Source: Parus major (Eukaryota; Chordata; Aves; Passeriformes; Paridae). From it: a DNA stretch of 64,000 nt. The translations under genes and the position numbers were made by a program. The DNA lies in NCBI RefSeq assembly GCF_001522545.3, contig NC_031769.1, positions 136,182,221 to 136,246,220 on the forward strand. The letters are read 5' to 3'. The notes beneath the pieces were generated by a model. That model was not told where the DNA came from and ran no database searches. It saw nothing but the letters and a program-made list of their open reading frames with translations. This document shows positions 38,914-49,254 of this stretch, one piece after another. Each line of letters starts with the position of its first letter. Position 1 is the first letter of the stretch.

Positions 38914-38945
38914 TTTATTTATTTACTTACTTACTTATTTACTTA
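38914..38945 (+). repeat. (TTAY)n tetranucleotide microsatellite
   Basis: Mixed TTTA and TTAC units (TTTATTTATTTACTTACTTA then CTTATTTACTTA). Confidence 0.8.
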
Positions 38946-41900
38946 TGGTACATACTGGCTGCTAGAACCAGGGCTTTTGGATAATCATTGATTTGGCAGT
39001 CCTTTCCAGCATTTTGTTTCTGCCCAGCGTAACACGTGAAGGTCTTTTTCCCCTTAGGTTTAGTGGCGTTTTTGCTTCTGCTTGTGACAAAAACTTCCAC
39101 CACTAAGCACACAGAGGAGAGGGCAACCCTGACAAAGTTCAAAGGAAAATGTGGTTACATTTCTCATCAGGAGCAGAGCTGTCACCCAGTCAAGGGGAGG
39201 GTGCCATGGGCAGATCCAGGATCCAGAATCCAAATGTGCAATTTTATGACGGGCTTAAGCCCTACTGGACCTGAAGGGACGCTGCCCATCCCTTCACCAC
39301 TGTCTGCAGGCCCAGGCCCTGCCCTCTCCCTGTACCCATGCCGGCCAAAAATGCCCTGCTCGCACCCCAGGGCTTGCAGGGGGCTAGTCACACTGTGCCT
39401 TTCAATGGCAACTCAGGCTTGCATTGAAGGACCTCACTTCTCCTCTGGACAGCCCAGCTCCCACCTCCTTCTCTGCCTTTTCAGACTCAACCAGTACTGG
39501 AACTAACACAGGGAACAAGCCAGTTCAGGGCCATACACACCTAAAAAATCTCCAAGCCAAAGCAGTGCCTACTCCTCACCCAGAAGGACGACAGGGGAGG
39601 TTACCATACCGAAAATCCTGCGGCAGGGTCCACAGTCCTGGCCTGGCTGATGGCTTCTGCATACCTGCAGCTCACCTATCCAGCACACAGGGAGCACAAA
39701 GCCATCTCTGACAGAGCAGAGGAACAAAAATAAGCCAGGCCTTAAAGGAAGGAATTATTAAAATGTCTTTTTTAAAGAAGAGAGAGAGAGAGGGAAAAGA
39801 AGATTTCATGAGAAAATAATCTTTTTCTGGCAGGAAACATAAGTGCTGTCTTCAGAAAAGTAAAATCATTATTGCAAGCAAACTGATTCTTTAAGTAACA
39901 TGCAGAGGAGGATTATAATGCCCTCCTTGTCATTAAAATGCTTTGAAACTATACTTCTGTCAGCTACGTTAATGATATTCAGATTTTTTATTACACAGCA
40001 GAAGCTATGCTCTGGCTAGAATTTGGTGCGCTGTTACACAGGAGTTCATGTTAGAAAAGCAGTTATTAGCTCACATCAACTATAAACATGTTTAAAATGC
40101 ACAAAAAAAAACAACTATACCATACAAAAATCAGATGGAAGGGTGATGAACTGGTCCACACCGAGAGGTACATTCCCTTTCCACCCAGGAACCCCCTTTT
40201 CTAAGTAAGAATCCTATCTTTGGCATATTTTTCTACAAAATAAAAAGACTGCTTGAATGCTGGAAGTCTAATCAATTTTTTGCTTCCTTATGTCCACATA
40301 TGAATACTACAGAAGAGCACTATTAGAAATAAATTATATTTACCTTTTTACCTGATAGAAAGGAGTTTTATTTCAGTGAAATTAAGGTCTGGCATATTTT
40401 GATGATTTTATGTAAGCCCTTATTAAATATAGCAAAATTCAGTATCCAAAGCCCAGTGGAATTGGCACAATCAAGTTTCTATGTGATTTATCAGCTTCAC
40501 TGTCACAGTAACTAACTTGGTGCATGTCTCTGCTTGGTTCTCTCTGTAAGCTGTCAGGAGAAGTCACTCCATCAAACAGAAATGTAACACTATTTTTATT
40601 GCTTATCTCTTTTGCCTTGGGTTACATCAGTAAGTCATCTCCCTCTGTCAACTTGACAAGAGTCTTTTTGGTGTTGACCTTAAAAGGACACAGCTGTGAC
40701 AACTTAGGTTTGGGTTGGTTTGCTCTTTGGTTTTGTTTTGCTTTATTTTGTTTTTGTTAATAGTTCTCAGCTGAATACTTCTTCTTGATAGTCCAGGATC
40801 TTCATCTGGCACTGTTTTATACCCCGTGAGCAGACAGAGCACAAAGCATTGGTCACTCAGCCCCACACTTCCAGCCTTTATCACAAGAGGCACTGGAGAA
40901 GTTGGAGGTAGATACTATTCCAGCAAAGCCATGATTAACTACAGGAGGTCTTCTAGGTTTGATCTTATTGTCTTAATGCTCTGTAATTAATTAATTAATA
41001 TAAAAGTACATCCTTGTTTCCACAGCCTTTGCTCAAGATATTAAGAACTCAAATCTCTGGACTCAATCCCCCCTGGCATTTTCTCTCATGTTACATAAGT
41101 AACTGTGGCTGATTCTCTCCAAGTCCCAGCATTTGAAGATCAGGATGAAAAATCTGCTCAAGGTTTTAGACTAAGGAAGGAAGAATATACTCTGAACTAC
41201 ATACTGTGAACTTCTCTTAATACAATACCCTGTCTAGGGGACATTTAAAAAGTAGAAAATCTGAAAACGGCACTTCTGTTTGTGCCATGCACCATCCAAT
41301 AAATGCAACACATTATTGATTTAAAGAAATAAAATTATTTTGTGACAAATACCTCAGAAAGTAAAGAGAAACAAGTACACACATATTTCAAATTCATTGC
41401 ATTATTTGTACTGATGGCTACCTACATTAAAATAGGTTTTTATTCGTGTAAGTCACAGCAACTTACACGTTGCTAGTTATAATTCTGATTTAAACTGTCA
41501 GGCCAAAAACATCAACATCCACATTCAATGAGGTTAAAAGAAATTACATATGTTTTCACTATATTTCTGAAAAGTGAGAACTCAGGAAATAATTATTAAA
41601 ACGTAGTAGTTTTATCAAAAGAAGGAGTCTTTCTCTGGATAGTGACTTGTGTTCATTGTAGCTATATGCTCTTAATCAAACAGTTACACTGCTCAACAAC
41701 ATCTTTTGTGTTTACATACAGTTTTATGTTGATACATAGCACAGATTTCATTCCATGTTTCGTATTTACTGGATAAGAAAGTTTATTTATGGTTTATGAA
41801 AGCTGGAATTATTTTAAGAATCTTTAAAAATCTTTTTAAAGTATTGCTTGTCAGGTCAATGATGTCTGAGGTATGCATAAAGGGGGAAAAGAAGACATTT

Positions 41901-43539
41901 ACAAAACCCGTTTTGCATTAAAAACTAATTTAAACTAATAATTACACGTGAGTTGTTCACTGTGCACTGTTCATCCAATTGTTTTGGTTTATCACCTCTA
42001 GAGGTAACAAAGCTCACTATCACACACTTTATTTTCATACATAGAATAGAAAAGGAAAATAAGTTTTCTGTTGCTTTTTTTTTTTTTGTTTCTGGTAATC
42101 TTAGTTTTGAAAGTGAGAGTCACTGAACAGAATGTAAAATGGAGAAAATAGTATCACTGCACCAGCATAGGAGCCTCTGGCAGAAGCCAATTTGATCACT
42201 TCCACAAACTGGTCCCAGGTGTTTAGAGAGTCACTTCCAGCAGGACTGTGCTATGACATTACTTAAAACTTTGGCAGCAAATAGGTAAATAAACACAATC
42301 AAACAGTACATAAAGCTGTGTAGACTTACACCTTAACACTGATCAAAATCCAAAAGTCCTATTTTAAAAGGTATATATTTAAGTCTATTTTTTTTAATAC
42401 CCCTTTTTCTATTTTAAAGAAGACCTTTTTTATCCTTAAGCATTAATTATTGTGTACCTTGGTTATTCATATTAGATCAGCTAGGAGTCCAGCGACTGTT
42501 TTAATATATACTGCAGTAGTTTCATATAACATCTTTCGGGATAGAAATATGCTTTAATATACTATAAATTAAAAATCAAACCACATACATGATGCTACCA
42601 GTTTTGCTATGCTCCTGCAAGTATCTGCAACATCAGACTATTATGCGCGAGATGATCACAGAAGAGAAAAACCTAACTGGCAGAATTCTCAATGGGCTTA
42701 AACCAGAACAAAAAAGTGTACTTAATTTAGGAGCAGAAAGTCTGTCTGTAGTTTGGCACATACAGCACATCACACCATGTAATTTTATAAAAAATCAAAT
42801 AACTTTGCAAATCACTTCAAATATTTCCTTTCTCATTGGTTTTAATCATGTTTGAAAGTAGGGAAAAAAATTACAGGATGAAATGAAAGCAGAATGTAAT
42901 GATCTAGGACTCTTAATTCTCCAGAAAGAACATTCCTAAATTTCTGGATCATGGACCACTGTCAAACTTCAAACATAAGAGGGAACCACTACGTAGCCTT
43001 CACACCAAACTTTTAATTAAAACCCCTAAATGGATGATATGATACTGCAGATCAGTATCATACCATGATTATATGTGTCTGCAGACCAAAATCTGGAAAC
43101 AAATATATTAAAGGATTAATTTTCCAAAAGGGAATGCTAGTCTCTGGGCTTCCTGGCATACTCATTTTATAAACTGAGATACTACACAGCATCTGAGCAT
43201 GCAAAGATCTTAAGACCTCAGTTTATGGGTTTTTAAAGGTACAAGTGTGATATACCAGTTTAAGATTGAATTTTTAAATGAGATATCACAAGTCAATTCC
43301 AAGATGATTAAATGAAAATAATTATTTATCCCGGTATCTCCCTTTCAGTCTAGACTGTCGGGTTTAAAGGTTATTGTTCCATGCAAAATGATGTGACTTA
43401 CATCCTCTTTACAATAAAGTACCCATAAAATGTGGACAAGGAAGTGATTTCCAAAGATGTCCCTGAAAGGGCCAGCCTATGAACAGCAAAAGTTGTACTT
43501 GCTTCAGGCTTATCACTACAGAACGTGGAACTGAATTTC

Positions 43540-43635
43540 GAAATTTATAATATATATACACATATTATTTTATATACACACACACATATATATATATATA
43601 CATAAAACACGTTTCATGTATATATGCGTATATGG
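43540..43635 (+). repeat. TA/CA-rich microsatellite
   Basis: Alternating AT and AC dinucleotide runs (ATATATACACATATTATTTT, ACACACACACATATATATAT), just left of a GA repeat and the CpG-rich area. Confidence 0.85.
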
Positions 43636-43720
43636 AAGTGTTCAGAAGGAAGGACAAAAACAGACTATATCCATTCTAATGGCCCTTTCTAAGTTTATTG
43701 GGGAAGGGGCGTGGGGAATG

Positions 43721-43745
43721 GAGAGAGAGAGAGAGAGAGAGTGAG
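43721..43745 (+). repeat. (GA)n microsatellite at the CpG island edge
   Basis: About ten GA units (CT on the TRPS1 sense strand). GA/CT repeats are frequent in 5' UTRs and promoters, which fits the neighbouring CpG island. Confidence 0.9.
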
Positions 43746-43779
43746 GTAGAAAGGAAGGGAGAGAGGATTGTCCTGAAGC

Positions 43780-44265
43780 TGGAGCGGCACAACCGTGACT
43801 GCTGTTTTCTGCCCAGCACTTCAGTGACAGCGCGGGGGGAAGAGTGGTTAATCACCGCATTCTGGGAACCGGGCAGAGAGAGAGAGGGAGCAACTGCTTT
43901 CCGCAACACTTCCTGCGATAAGGGAGCCAGCGCTGGCACACGGACGCGGACACACGCGAGAGGCGGCTGCGCGGCGCAGCGCTTCATGCGACTGCAAACG
44001 TGACCCGCAGCCCCGGCACGGACACGGCCACGCTGAGCAGCCCCGCCACGGACACGGGCACGCTGAGCAGCCCCGCCACGGACACGGGCACGCTGAGCAG
44101 CCCCGGCCGGCCCCGCTGCGGGCGGGGGAAGCCCCGCTCCGTCCCCTCCCTGCGCGGCGGGCACAGCCGCCGGAGCCCGCCCCGTGCCCGGTGATGCTCG
44201 TCCGCGACACGCACCCAGAGAGCTCGGCGCTAGACAAAGGCTGCCGGACTGACGCCGCAGCACGG
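43780..44265 (-). promoter_or_regulatory. CpG-rich block, candidate alternative TRPS1 promoter/first exon
   Basis: Dense CpG sequence (for example GGACGCGGACACACGCGAG, GGCTGCGCGGCGCAGCGCTT, GTCCCCTCCCTGCGCGGCGG, TCCGCGACACGC) in AT-rich surroundings, 19 kb upstream of exon 2. It contains a triplicated 30-bp unit and, on the sense strand, an AGGAAGTG ETS-like site next to TTATCGC. No TATA box was seen. Long frames over the block start at non-ATG codons and are Arg/Ala/Gly-rich, as expected for GC-rich DNA. No exon boundary could be fixed. Confidence 0.5.
44018..44107 (+). repeat. 30-bp minisatellite, three tandem copies
   Basis: Units at 44018-44047, 44048-44077 and 44078-44107, each ACGGACACGG[C/G]CACGCTGA then GCAGCCCCG. 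Copies differ by one base (C/G at unit position 11) apart from the end of copy three. It lies within the CpG-rich block. Confidence 0.95.
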
Positions 44266-44689
44266 CCGGACTTCTCTTTATTTTCTTTTTGTTTTTAAGC
44301 GCGATTCCAAGAAAACTTTCGTCGCTCGAAGTCAGCGCGGTATCCCCCGCCCATTCCCTAAACGCTGTTATTAAGCCTTGAAAAGACTTGCAAAGAAAGT
44401 AAACAAGACAGGAGATGCAGGACAGGCATTAAGGCCAACACGTCCCGTATCATCCAATAACTTCCCTTTACATTCCCAGTACAATGCGGGTTTGCTGATC
44501 ACAGCTTTTCCACTGTACCAGGGCCAAGTGCAGGCAATTACTTACACTTATGTAGACTTTTATAAGAGATAACAGTTATCTCTATTGAAAGGCACAAGCT
44601 GGTTTTTTCTTTTCCTTTTTTTTTAAAAAAAATTTGTCTTTCATTACCAAACTGGTTCAAAAACACACAAAAGGGTTTCTGTGCCGGGA

Positions 44690-44990
44690 ACTGGCTCACC
44701 CAGCCCTCCGCACAGCCCCAGACAGAGCAGAGCAGCAGCTCCACGCTCCAGGAGGAGCGCTTCACCCAGGCCTGGATGGAAAAGCCCTGGCACAGAGCAG
44801 CCCACCGAGCTGCCAACGCCCAGCGGAGGCTCCCGTAGCCCCCAGCCCGGCAGCTCGGGGGAGCCAGCGCTGGGCAGGGCAGGACGGGGCCGGGGGCGGC
44901 TGCGCTGGGCCCCCGCCCGCCGCGGGGACGCGCCCCGGGGGCAGGGGCATGTCTCGTCCCACGGCGCTCTAGCTGATCCCAGCCCATGGG
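44690..44990 (-). promoter_or_regulatory. Second CpG-rich block with a candidate splice donor
   Basis: GC-rich sequence with many CpGs (CCCCGCCCGCCGCGGGGACG, CGCGCCCCGGGGGC) separated from the preceding block by an AT-rich gap. On the minus strand GGGCTGG|GTGAGC places a possible donor at 44700/44699. An unannotated TRPS1 first exon is possible, but only the local sequence supports it. Confidence 0.35.
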
Positions 44991-45727
44991 GATCCAAGTA
45001 AAACAAGCTGTAATGGGCACTGCTGCCCATACCAGTCACGTCCCCCGGTCAAGATAAAGGCAGAAGCGATCTCCGCATTTTTAATGCAAATGAGATGCAG
45101 CCCGCAGGCTCTCAGCAAATTGCCAATGCATTGGGGATGCCACTGCTCTTTAGCTTTGTTTCCACATATGCTGAAAGTTGATGAGTGCTGCTTGTGTTTT
45201 TCTTCCCACCACCAATGGACACAGCACAGATATAGGAAGTAGGAAAACCGATGTTGCAGTAGCACTTACAGACCAGACTGCCGCTGCCAGCATCTTTAGC
45301 TCTATCAGTACTTCTACCAGTTGCCATTTCACAGGTATTTCTTCTGAAATTCATGTTGGATAATTTTAACTCAGAGCCAGAGCATCTCAGAGCAAAAGGA
45401 GAATATACTGCATTTATGGAGTTACCATCTCTGCTTTCATGTTTTAAGCAGAACTATCTGATCCTTACACATTTGAGGGAAAGGATTTCAGTACAGAAGG
45501 TCTATCTATGTTTATAAAACAGGGGCATTTCACATGATGCAAAAGTACTACATGATAGCAAATGAAAGAGGGTTCCATTGCCTTAGTATGAACTCACCAC
45601 AGGTGCGCTTAAAACAGATATTAAAGACATGATTCACTGTAATAAAGACGCCCCAAACAACTATTTAAAGTGATTCAAAATACAACATTTGGGGGTGGGG
45701 AGGTGATGATACAATGCATCTACTTCT

Positions 45728-45741
45728 CCCCCCCCCCCCCC
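45728..45741 (+). repeat. C14 homopolymer
   Basis: Fourteen consecutive C (G14 on the TRPS1 sense strand), a length likely to vary between individuals and to be error-prone in assembly. Confidence 0.95.
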
Positions 45742-47489
45742 ACAAGAAAATACAAGCTCCAGTAATAATGACAAATAAATAATAATGACAAATATTTATC
45801 CAGAAGTACTGCAGGATTCTTAAGATTAGTCTCGCTTTCAGTTTCACTCAGCACTGAACTAGTCAGCTTTGCGTTAAAGAGGTGTGGAGTGTTACTTAGG
45901 AGTTACAGAAAGTACATCGGCATGTTAAAGAAAAACAGAAAAAACAGTGTCATAACCCATACAGGGAAATGATGGCTAAAACAGAAGATAGGATTCTCAC
46001 ACACCACTCAACACATCTTTTCCTCCCCAAATGCACAACAGACATAGGAACAGGAACTTCAAATACTTACTAAACTTATGCAGAGAAATAAATGGGTATC
46101 AGTTGTGTGACTTAAGAAGTCAGAGGAAAAAGAAGGAGCAAATTTTTCATGGAAGCCTTGAATCATACAAGCTGTTCATTTGCCTCATTCACGTCCTCCT
46201 CCTTTCACTGCACTTCAATGTGAAGAAGGCAGCTTAAACAATATTCATCTTAGAAATCCAAAACATTGCAGAGACCACACTGCAGCAACAGATCTGCTTC
46301 ACATGCACTGACGTACCTCCTCAACATCTGAAAGAAATTCCAGCTCCAGTCAACCCATAAGAGACATGTTGCCTGACTGTACCTTGATGGTATTGTTTAT
46401 GAAGATGGTGATTTACACACTCATAATGATTTAAGCAGCTACTTTGCATACATTACAGAGAGAACCTGAAACATGTGACCTGCTTCACAGGGCAGGATTA
46501 TACCTCTGTTCTTGTTGTGTCATGTGCAACCACATTATTTAGTAGTTAAAGGCAAGCGAGCACTCTGGTATTCTATTGCCCTCACCATGTATGCAGCGCG
46601 AGAGTTTCAGCATACCTCTGAAACCAAAGGTGAGCCTCCCAACTTCTAAAGATAGACAGTTAAATAAATGATATAATTGTCAAAGGGGCTCAGTCAAACC
46701 TACCCACAGTGGGTTCTACCCACTCAAGATTATGACGTTTGCTGGCAGATTTTTTAGGACAGGAAATCTTTCATGGTGTTAATAAATTTGTAACAATGAT
46801 CATATTCTTAGGGACTACTCCAATACAAACTTTCATTAGCACTCACACACCACTTCTCGCAAAGCACTGAGAAAATATGCACGATCATCACAGCTAGGAA
46901 GAAACTATAACAACCTAAATCCTTTTTTCTGATGTTGTTCTCAAGAAAAACACAAAAGCTTTTCAGAAAAATGGAAACTAACATCCAAAGAACAGCCGGA
47001 CTCTGCCTGTCACCTCCTTCATAATTTTTAGTTGTTTTTATTGATCCATACACTTCTTCATTACTGCTTTGATAATTATAAGATAATTAAATACAAGACA
47101 GAGCATGTATCATGCTGGGGAATCACTTAGCAAGTGAACTGTTGTGCTGAAAAGTGGAATTCTTTCTGTCACTCACAGCGCAGTGATACATCAGTAACAG
47201 ACGCCACAGCAGCTATTTTGGGGATGATCCAGTGGCTTACCGGAGCCACAGAAGACAGCAGAAAAGCATAAGGTTCAAAATTCACGGGAAGTCCTGCCAC
47301 AAGGGCCTTCACACTTCGCAAACACATAAAACAAGAGCACATTCACACAGGTTTACATCAACTTCAGACCAAGTACAGCATTTCCCATATAATACATAAT
47401 AAAAGAAGTAAAAGTCTGACTTTTTTGGATTTAAGAAAGGAAGACTGGTGGATTGAAGGGGAGGTATCTTAGCAGCACCAGGAGTGAAG

Positions 47490-47660
47490 GCACCGAAGCT
47501 CTGATCACAGCTTTGCCACTGGCGCACTAACACTGCAGTTATTTAGATTCCCTGTGCCCTGGCTCACCCATCAGTACAATGGGTATAATACTTCATCCTG
47601 TCCTTAAGAGGCAATTACTGCTTGTAAACTACTCTGGGAACCTTGATTAAAATGCACTGC
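47490..47660 (+). repeat. MIR/CORE-SINE-like remnant
   Basis: Forward order of MIR-family blocks: GCTCTGATCACAGCTTTGCC, ACTGGCGCACTAACACTGCA, CCCTGTGCCCTGGCTCACCC, ATCAGTACAATGGGTATAAT, CTTGTAAACTACTCTGGGAA. It includes the CORE-like 'TTTGCCACT' and 'ACAATGGG' segments. Confidence 0.65.
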
Positions 47661-48639
47661 AGCTTTGCGATAAGTATTCCCTCTGAAAGAGCACACAAGC
47701 TGGGAAGTACTACCTGACGGCTGCAAAAGAAAAATAATCATTCTGAATGAGACGTATGTGCCTGACCTATGCACATGTGTAGGTGGATCCCTCCTGGATA
47801 TTTTTTTTTTCTCCTTTTTTCAGTTTCTATGTGTATATTGCAAAGAGAGGAGCACTGAGAACAGATAATTATAAAGCTTTTGAAAAGCCCTGGTATTTTC
47901 ACCAAAGGATCACAGTGGGCCGTCTTCAAGAATTCTGATGCAGAACTCTTATGTAATTAAAAAAACGTAATTATTTGTAATACTCCTCAAACCCTGTTTT
48001 CATTAAGGAGAGGAGGGGAAAAAAAAGACAGATCATTTTAAATATGAATGCTTTATGAATAAAGAATTTTTTTTAAATTGATGAGCATTCATTTTCCCAT
48101 ACAGTCACATAAAGTCTGAGTAGTTCATGTAAAACATAATTATCAACGTTTTAAACCACATTTTCCCCTTGAAAATAAATAAATAAGGACGCCAAAATCT
48201 TTTTTGTTCATTAAGAGTCAGATCCAGCAGAAAACATCTGCAGACTTCTAGACCAAGCAAGCCCTGGAAGGCCATGGTACTGGCTGCACCTCGTGCCAAC
48301 CTCAAAAATTTGGCTGGTTCAGAAAGATTTAAACAAAACAAAAAAAGCCCTGCAGCTTTACATGTCTGGGAATTGTGAAACTGCGTTAGGTTTATGAATA
48401 AAGAACAGGGGTGAGAAAAAAAACAACTCCTTTTAAAAAGGAGATCCCTTTCTCCCTCCCGCCCTCCAGCATTCTGGGTGCTAGACAGGGGCTCCTCTCC
48501 CTCCCCAGGGCACACCATGGATGTCAGCAGTAGCGGCCCAAAACGTGGGGTCCACCTGCACGGCCTGCCGCAGAGGGGATGTGGGCCTCAAATCCGGCAC
48601 TGGTCCCCGCTTGGCGCATTCAACAGGCACCCGAGCATC

Positions 48640-48999
48640 CTGCTCCCAAACGTGCTCCCAGCCCCGCTCCCAGCCCTGCTCCCAACCCCGCTCCCCAGCC
48701 GTGCTCCCAAACCCCGCTCCCAGCCCCGCTCCCAGCCCCTTTCCCCAACCGTGCTCCCCAACCGTGCTCCCAAAACCGTGCTCCCAAACCCCGCTCCCAG
48801 CCCCGCTCCCAGCCCCTCTCCCCAACCGTGCTCCCAAACCCCGCTCCCAGCCCCTCTCCCAGCCCTGCTCCCAACCGTGCTCCCAACCCTGCTCCCAGTC
48901 CCGCTCCAAGCCCGCTCCCAGCCGCTCCCAAAACCCTGCTCCCAAACCCCGCTCCCAACCCCTCTCCCAGCCCCGCTCCCAGCCCCGATCCCAGCCCCG
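48640..48999 (+). repeat. GC-rich minisatellite, about 12-bp period (left block)
   Basis: Degenerate tandem units of the type GCTCCCAGCCCC / GCTCCCAAACCC / GTGCTCCCAACC, about 30 copies, strongly strand-asymmetric (C on plus, G on minus). Because the period is mostly a multiple of three, several frames stay open and give Ala-Pro-Ser, Pro-Leu and Gly-Trp-Glu repeats; these are not genes. It is followed by about 110 bp of non-repeat sequence before an assembly gap. Confidence 0.92.
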
Positions 49000-49111
49000 A
49001 GCCGCCAGCGCTGCTCCGCGCCCCCAGGGTTTCCTCGGCTTCGCTGGAAGGCTGAGGAATGTCTCTCACTAACTACATCCAGATGTGCCTACTTGGCAGC
49101 CCGCTGCACAG

Positions 49112-49167
49112 NNNNNNNNNNNNNNNNNNNNNNNNNNNNNNNNNNNNNNNNNNNNNNNNNNNNNNNN
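49112..49167. other. Assembly gap (56 N)
   Basis: A run of N between the two minisatellite blocks. The real missing length is unknown and the repeat makes a collapse likely. Confidence 0.99.
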
Positions 49168-49254
49168 GCTCCCAGCCCTGCTCCCAACCCTGCTCCCAGC
49201 CCCGCTCCCAGCCCCGCTCCCAGCCCCTCTCCCAGCCCCTCTCCCAGCCGTGCC
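49168..49254 (+). repeat. GC-rich minisatellite (right block, after the gap)
   Basis: About seven further units of GCTCCCAGCCC[C/T] resume immediately after the N run, identical in style to the left block. The array therefore probably extends through the gap. Confidence 0.92.

Noticed and set aside
39036..39506. 156-residue plus-strand open frame with a signal-peptide-like beginning (KVFFPLGLVAFLLLLVT)
   Set aside because: The frame starts at GTG, not ATG. The hydrophobic stretch comes from T/C-rich DNA and the rest is Pro/Ser-rich without a domain. No splice or promoter support.
43676..44263. 195-residue minus-strand frame, Ala/Arg/Gly-rich
   Set aside because: It starts at GTG in a CpG island, and repetitive residues come from the 30-bp triplication; several frames are open at once.
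44538..45039. 160- and 131-residue minus-strand frames in the second CpG block
   Set aside because: Both start at GTG, overlap each other and plus-strand frames, and show no recognisable domain.
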